A DNA stretch of 64,000 bases from Floccularia luteovirens (Eukaryota > Basidiomycota > Agaricomycetes > Agaricales > Squamanitaceae): NCBI GenBank assembly GCA_009739215.1, contig VSJF01000004.1, positions 2,170,001 through 2,234,000 on the forward strand. The letters are read 5' to 3'. Shown here in pieces: positions 61,597 to 64,000 of the stretch. The translations under genes and the position numbers were made by a program. A model generated the notes under the pieces. The model had not been told where the DNA came from. It saw only the letters and a list, made by a program, of their open reading frames with translations, and searched no databases. The first letter of the stretch is position 1. Each line of letters opens with the position of its first letter.

Positions 61597-62294
61597 TTTT
61601 TTAAAATGTTAAACAAAAAGGAAAAAAAGAATAGATTCTGGTTAGAAGTTTTTAACCAGGAAACGCCAGTATCACCAAGCACGATGAACCTCGAAGGAAC
61701 TTTTTTGTGGACTCGCAGAATTTTCGACACCACGTGCGCCCTTGATAGCACCGTGGGAATATTTTTGAAAGACGAGAAGAGAATCATATGTACATTCATC
61801 CATCTCATACAGGACAAACCCTGCTTAATGCTTGCAATTGAACGAGTAGGGCATTGTTCTCACCTATGCGCCGCTACCGTAATTTCGGCAGAATGATTCG
61901 TGCTTGTACAGCAGTAGGTTTCTAGTAGTCAGCTAGTTGGCGGGCAAATTGAATACTCTCAAGCTCAAGAACCTCAATAACATATATTCCAGTTCTGTAT
62001 CCCGGATCTCGATTCTACCATATTGCATAGATCTGGTATGCCAAAATGTCGAATTTCTATGTCCAATACACGTCACTCACTCGGACAGATCCAAGATGCG
62101 TTACTTAGTTGTTATCTGGGATCCAAGAATTTTTAGTGGAACTTTCTCTCGTTCGGAATTTCTCTATCTCTGATCTCCAACAATACACAAATTTTCTTCA
62201 AATTCACAGCGTTGGAAATTGAATTTTGTACACCATCAAATACATATTCGCAGTCAACAAGGGCACAGTTACAAATCCCGGACACATTCATGTA
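61597..62294. other. Intergenic between NOP58 and the small secreted-protein gene
   Basis: 698 bases with the NOP58 promoter at one end and the 3' region of the next minus-strand gene at the other. I see no recognisable element. Confidence 0.35.
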
Positions 62295-62864
62295 TCATCG
62301 TACAATCTTGACATTAATAATAGCTAAGATCACACCATCAGGGCTCTGTTCATAGAAATCTCCCGCAAAGATATATAGGGAAGCTTCATAGCCGAATCGG
62401 AATGAATCGAGATCGAAGCACATAGGAGACTGTGTTACCCTCATGTATTCACTTCCATCCGGCATGATGCCGCAGTACTATAAAATATATAAATTAGCCA
62501 TTATCATTCGAGAATTGCAGAAATACATACAAACTGTTGGCTGGTGTCTGCGTAAGTAACTGAGGTTTGGGGGCCAACGATGGAATGTGTGACAGTCGAG
62601 CTATTTGATTCGCCTTAAGTAGGTAGCAGGGTGTAATTTATGAGCAGTATATAGTGGCTAGCAACGTGATCTGTACTCACCAAAAATTGCCACGAAGCTG
62701 TGAGGCCCAGAAGAGGAAAAATCAGACTCGTAAATCAACAGATCTTGAGGGACTCGGAGTGCAGCCGATTCATCTCGTGGTTTCATGGTAGATGGTACAC
62801 TATATACAAAAGCTGGGATCATGGCGGCCATCAAGGCTACCGAAGTCGTGTAAATGAAATGCAT
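62295..62864 (-). CDS. Small secreted protein of unknown function
   Basis: Three exons, 62864-62681, 62613-62531 and 62477-62295, join in frame to 149 aa. Residues 1-22 form a signal peptide (TTSVALMAAMIPAFVYSVPS). The mature part has only two cysteines (YCGIMPDGSEYM and PMCFDLDSF), is rich in Ser, and looks like a compact beta-rich domain (RFGYEASLYIFAGDFYEQ, DGVILAIINVKIV). No membrane segment or GPI signal is seen. I do not recognise the family; small secreted proteins of this kind are common in fungi that live on or with plants, but nothing here shows such a role. Confidence 0.65.
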
Positions 62865-64000
62865 GGTTTAAAAAAGGCTGGTAGAAAAATAACGTCTAGA
62901 GCGGGCAAAAGTCAACAAAAAAAACCGTGAGTAGAGAGGTATGGACTCACAAGAATGAGGAAGGAAGATAGCTGGGACGGTTTTTATACATATTTCGTTG
63001 CTCGAATTATAAACCCAAACCTGTACAAGCATAGCATCACCTTTGGTATTTCTAGTGTGCAGAGATGATACCTGGTGAAGCTTGAAGAACAAGTGTCTAA
63101 ATTTAGACTTCGGGGGTTCGTGATAACGGATTGATCGATTTTTCGTTACGGGCTATGCATTTGACAACACATCGCTCAGTCATTATGAGACTGCCGTTGC
63201 AGTTTGTCTTCGGCCTTCCTGATTGCCACAAAAATATCTTCCAACAACTCACCCAGACGATGGTTAACTGCGTAACATCAAATCTATATTGATCTACGAA
63301 AAATCAGCGCCTGTAGGTTAAGTTATTCTCAATCAACGTCCTCGTGTTGTGTAATACCGTTACCTTTACTTGGGTAGTAGGTATTTGGGGACTGAAATTT
63401 ACAGGTTTCCCGGCGTTTTTGTGATTTTTAGTAATCACTGCATACTATATCGGTCAGTACGTTTTTTCTTTTTTCTTTGGTTCAATGGTACAGCCTGCAA
63501 TCTTACGTTGAACAGTATCAAGTCATCATGTAGGGCTGTACTATAACGTGAACACGACTTCGAATGTTAACTCAAATGTCAGTAACCTAACCGAAACTTT
63601 TGATGTTAACTCTACCAAAATATAAACTGATGCAGAAGGCGACATGCAACTCCCTGATATTCTGACTGCTGGATACAAAAAGATGGTACTCTTACATGTT
63701 TAAACACTTTCTACTCAGTACAATCACCACATTTTTTTTCACTTCTTTGATTTATCATCCCAAAATGACTCTACTTAATTATACTTCAAGTATCACCATC
63801 TCATGAATCACTTGACAAATTCTCCAATTGTCCTTGACTGTCCTTCATTACAGTCTTATCAATATCTTTCACTAAGTAGCTTAAATAAATGATACTCTCA
63901 ATACACTTAAAACGAATCCCCGTTGCCGTTCCACGTTTCAATTTTGAAACAATATCCCTTAAAATAGTAGTAGCAGGCACTACCGTGACTAAATCCGATT
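62865..64000. other. Terminal stretch without recognised genes
   Basis: 1136 bases after the small secreted gene. The first part should be its promoter. The rest is AT-rich with T runs near 63470 and 63730 and no coding pattern, repeat family or RNA gene that I can support. Confidence 0.4.

Overview
The window is nuclear DNA from a filamentous basidiomycete, probably an agaricomycete mushroom. Genes are packed on both strands and are cut by many short introns, mostly about 50-65 bases, with GT...AG borders and short exons. The protein set is fungal and basidiomycete-like: a mushroom-type prolyl oligopeptidase, a cytochrome b5-acyl-CoA dehydrogenase fusion, Ssk1, Erg27 and a Ser/Thr-rich GPI protein. 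I see no rRNA, tRNA, CRISPR array or intact transposon. I rebuilt gene models by joining exons by hand, checking reading frame and conserved motifs, so single splice sites may be off by a few bases.

Layout. 1-7.7 kb: the 3' end of a LIM-domain-binding-like gene, a PNUTS/Ppn1 phosphatase-1 regulator (minus), an HMG-box protein and a WW-domain protein. 8.4-12.5 kb: RAD16 nucleotide-excision-repair ATPase. 13.3-17.9 kb: two related cysteine-rich, Ser/Thr-rich secreted proteins on either side of a cytochrome b5-acyl-CoA dehydrogenase gene. 18.3-22.7 kb: TAD2 and a prolyl oligopeptidase. 22.7-27.2 kb: a gene-free island. 27.2-32.2 kb: mitochondrial genes (FLX1-type carrier, IF-3, a PPR-like protein). 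32.5-40.5 kb: an RNA-processing run of CBP80, ESF2 and ARS2. 40.7-45 kb: SSK1 response regulator. 45-47.8 kb: gene-free. 47.9-55.3 kb: a KDM3-type JmjC protein and a medium-chain dehydrogenase with a very long disordered front. 55.9-61.6 kb: NCS6, ERG27 and NOP58, all minus. 62.3-62.9 kb: a small secreted protein. The last 1.1 kb shows nothing I can name.

How the genes connect. CBP80 and ARS2 are physical partners in the cap-binding/ARS2 complex in other eukaryotes, and here only ESF2 lies between them. TAD2 and NCS6 both modify the tRNA wobble position. IF-3, the PPR-like protein and FLX1 all serve the mitochondrion. Most other neighbours look unrelated, as is usual in a fungal chromosome.

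The points most worth checking are: a series of single-base frame breaks in otherwise well-conserved genes (RAD16, the 13.3 kb secreted gene, the dehydrogenase, prolyl oligopeptidase, NCS6 twice); two GC-AG introns, one splitting a zinc finger; several 6-12 base microexons; a likely degenerate histidine-kinase core in front of the SSK1 receiver; and the unnamed cysteine-rich surface-protein family.
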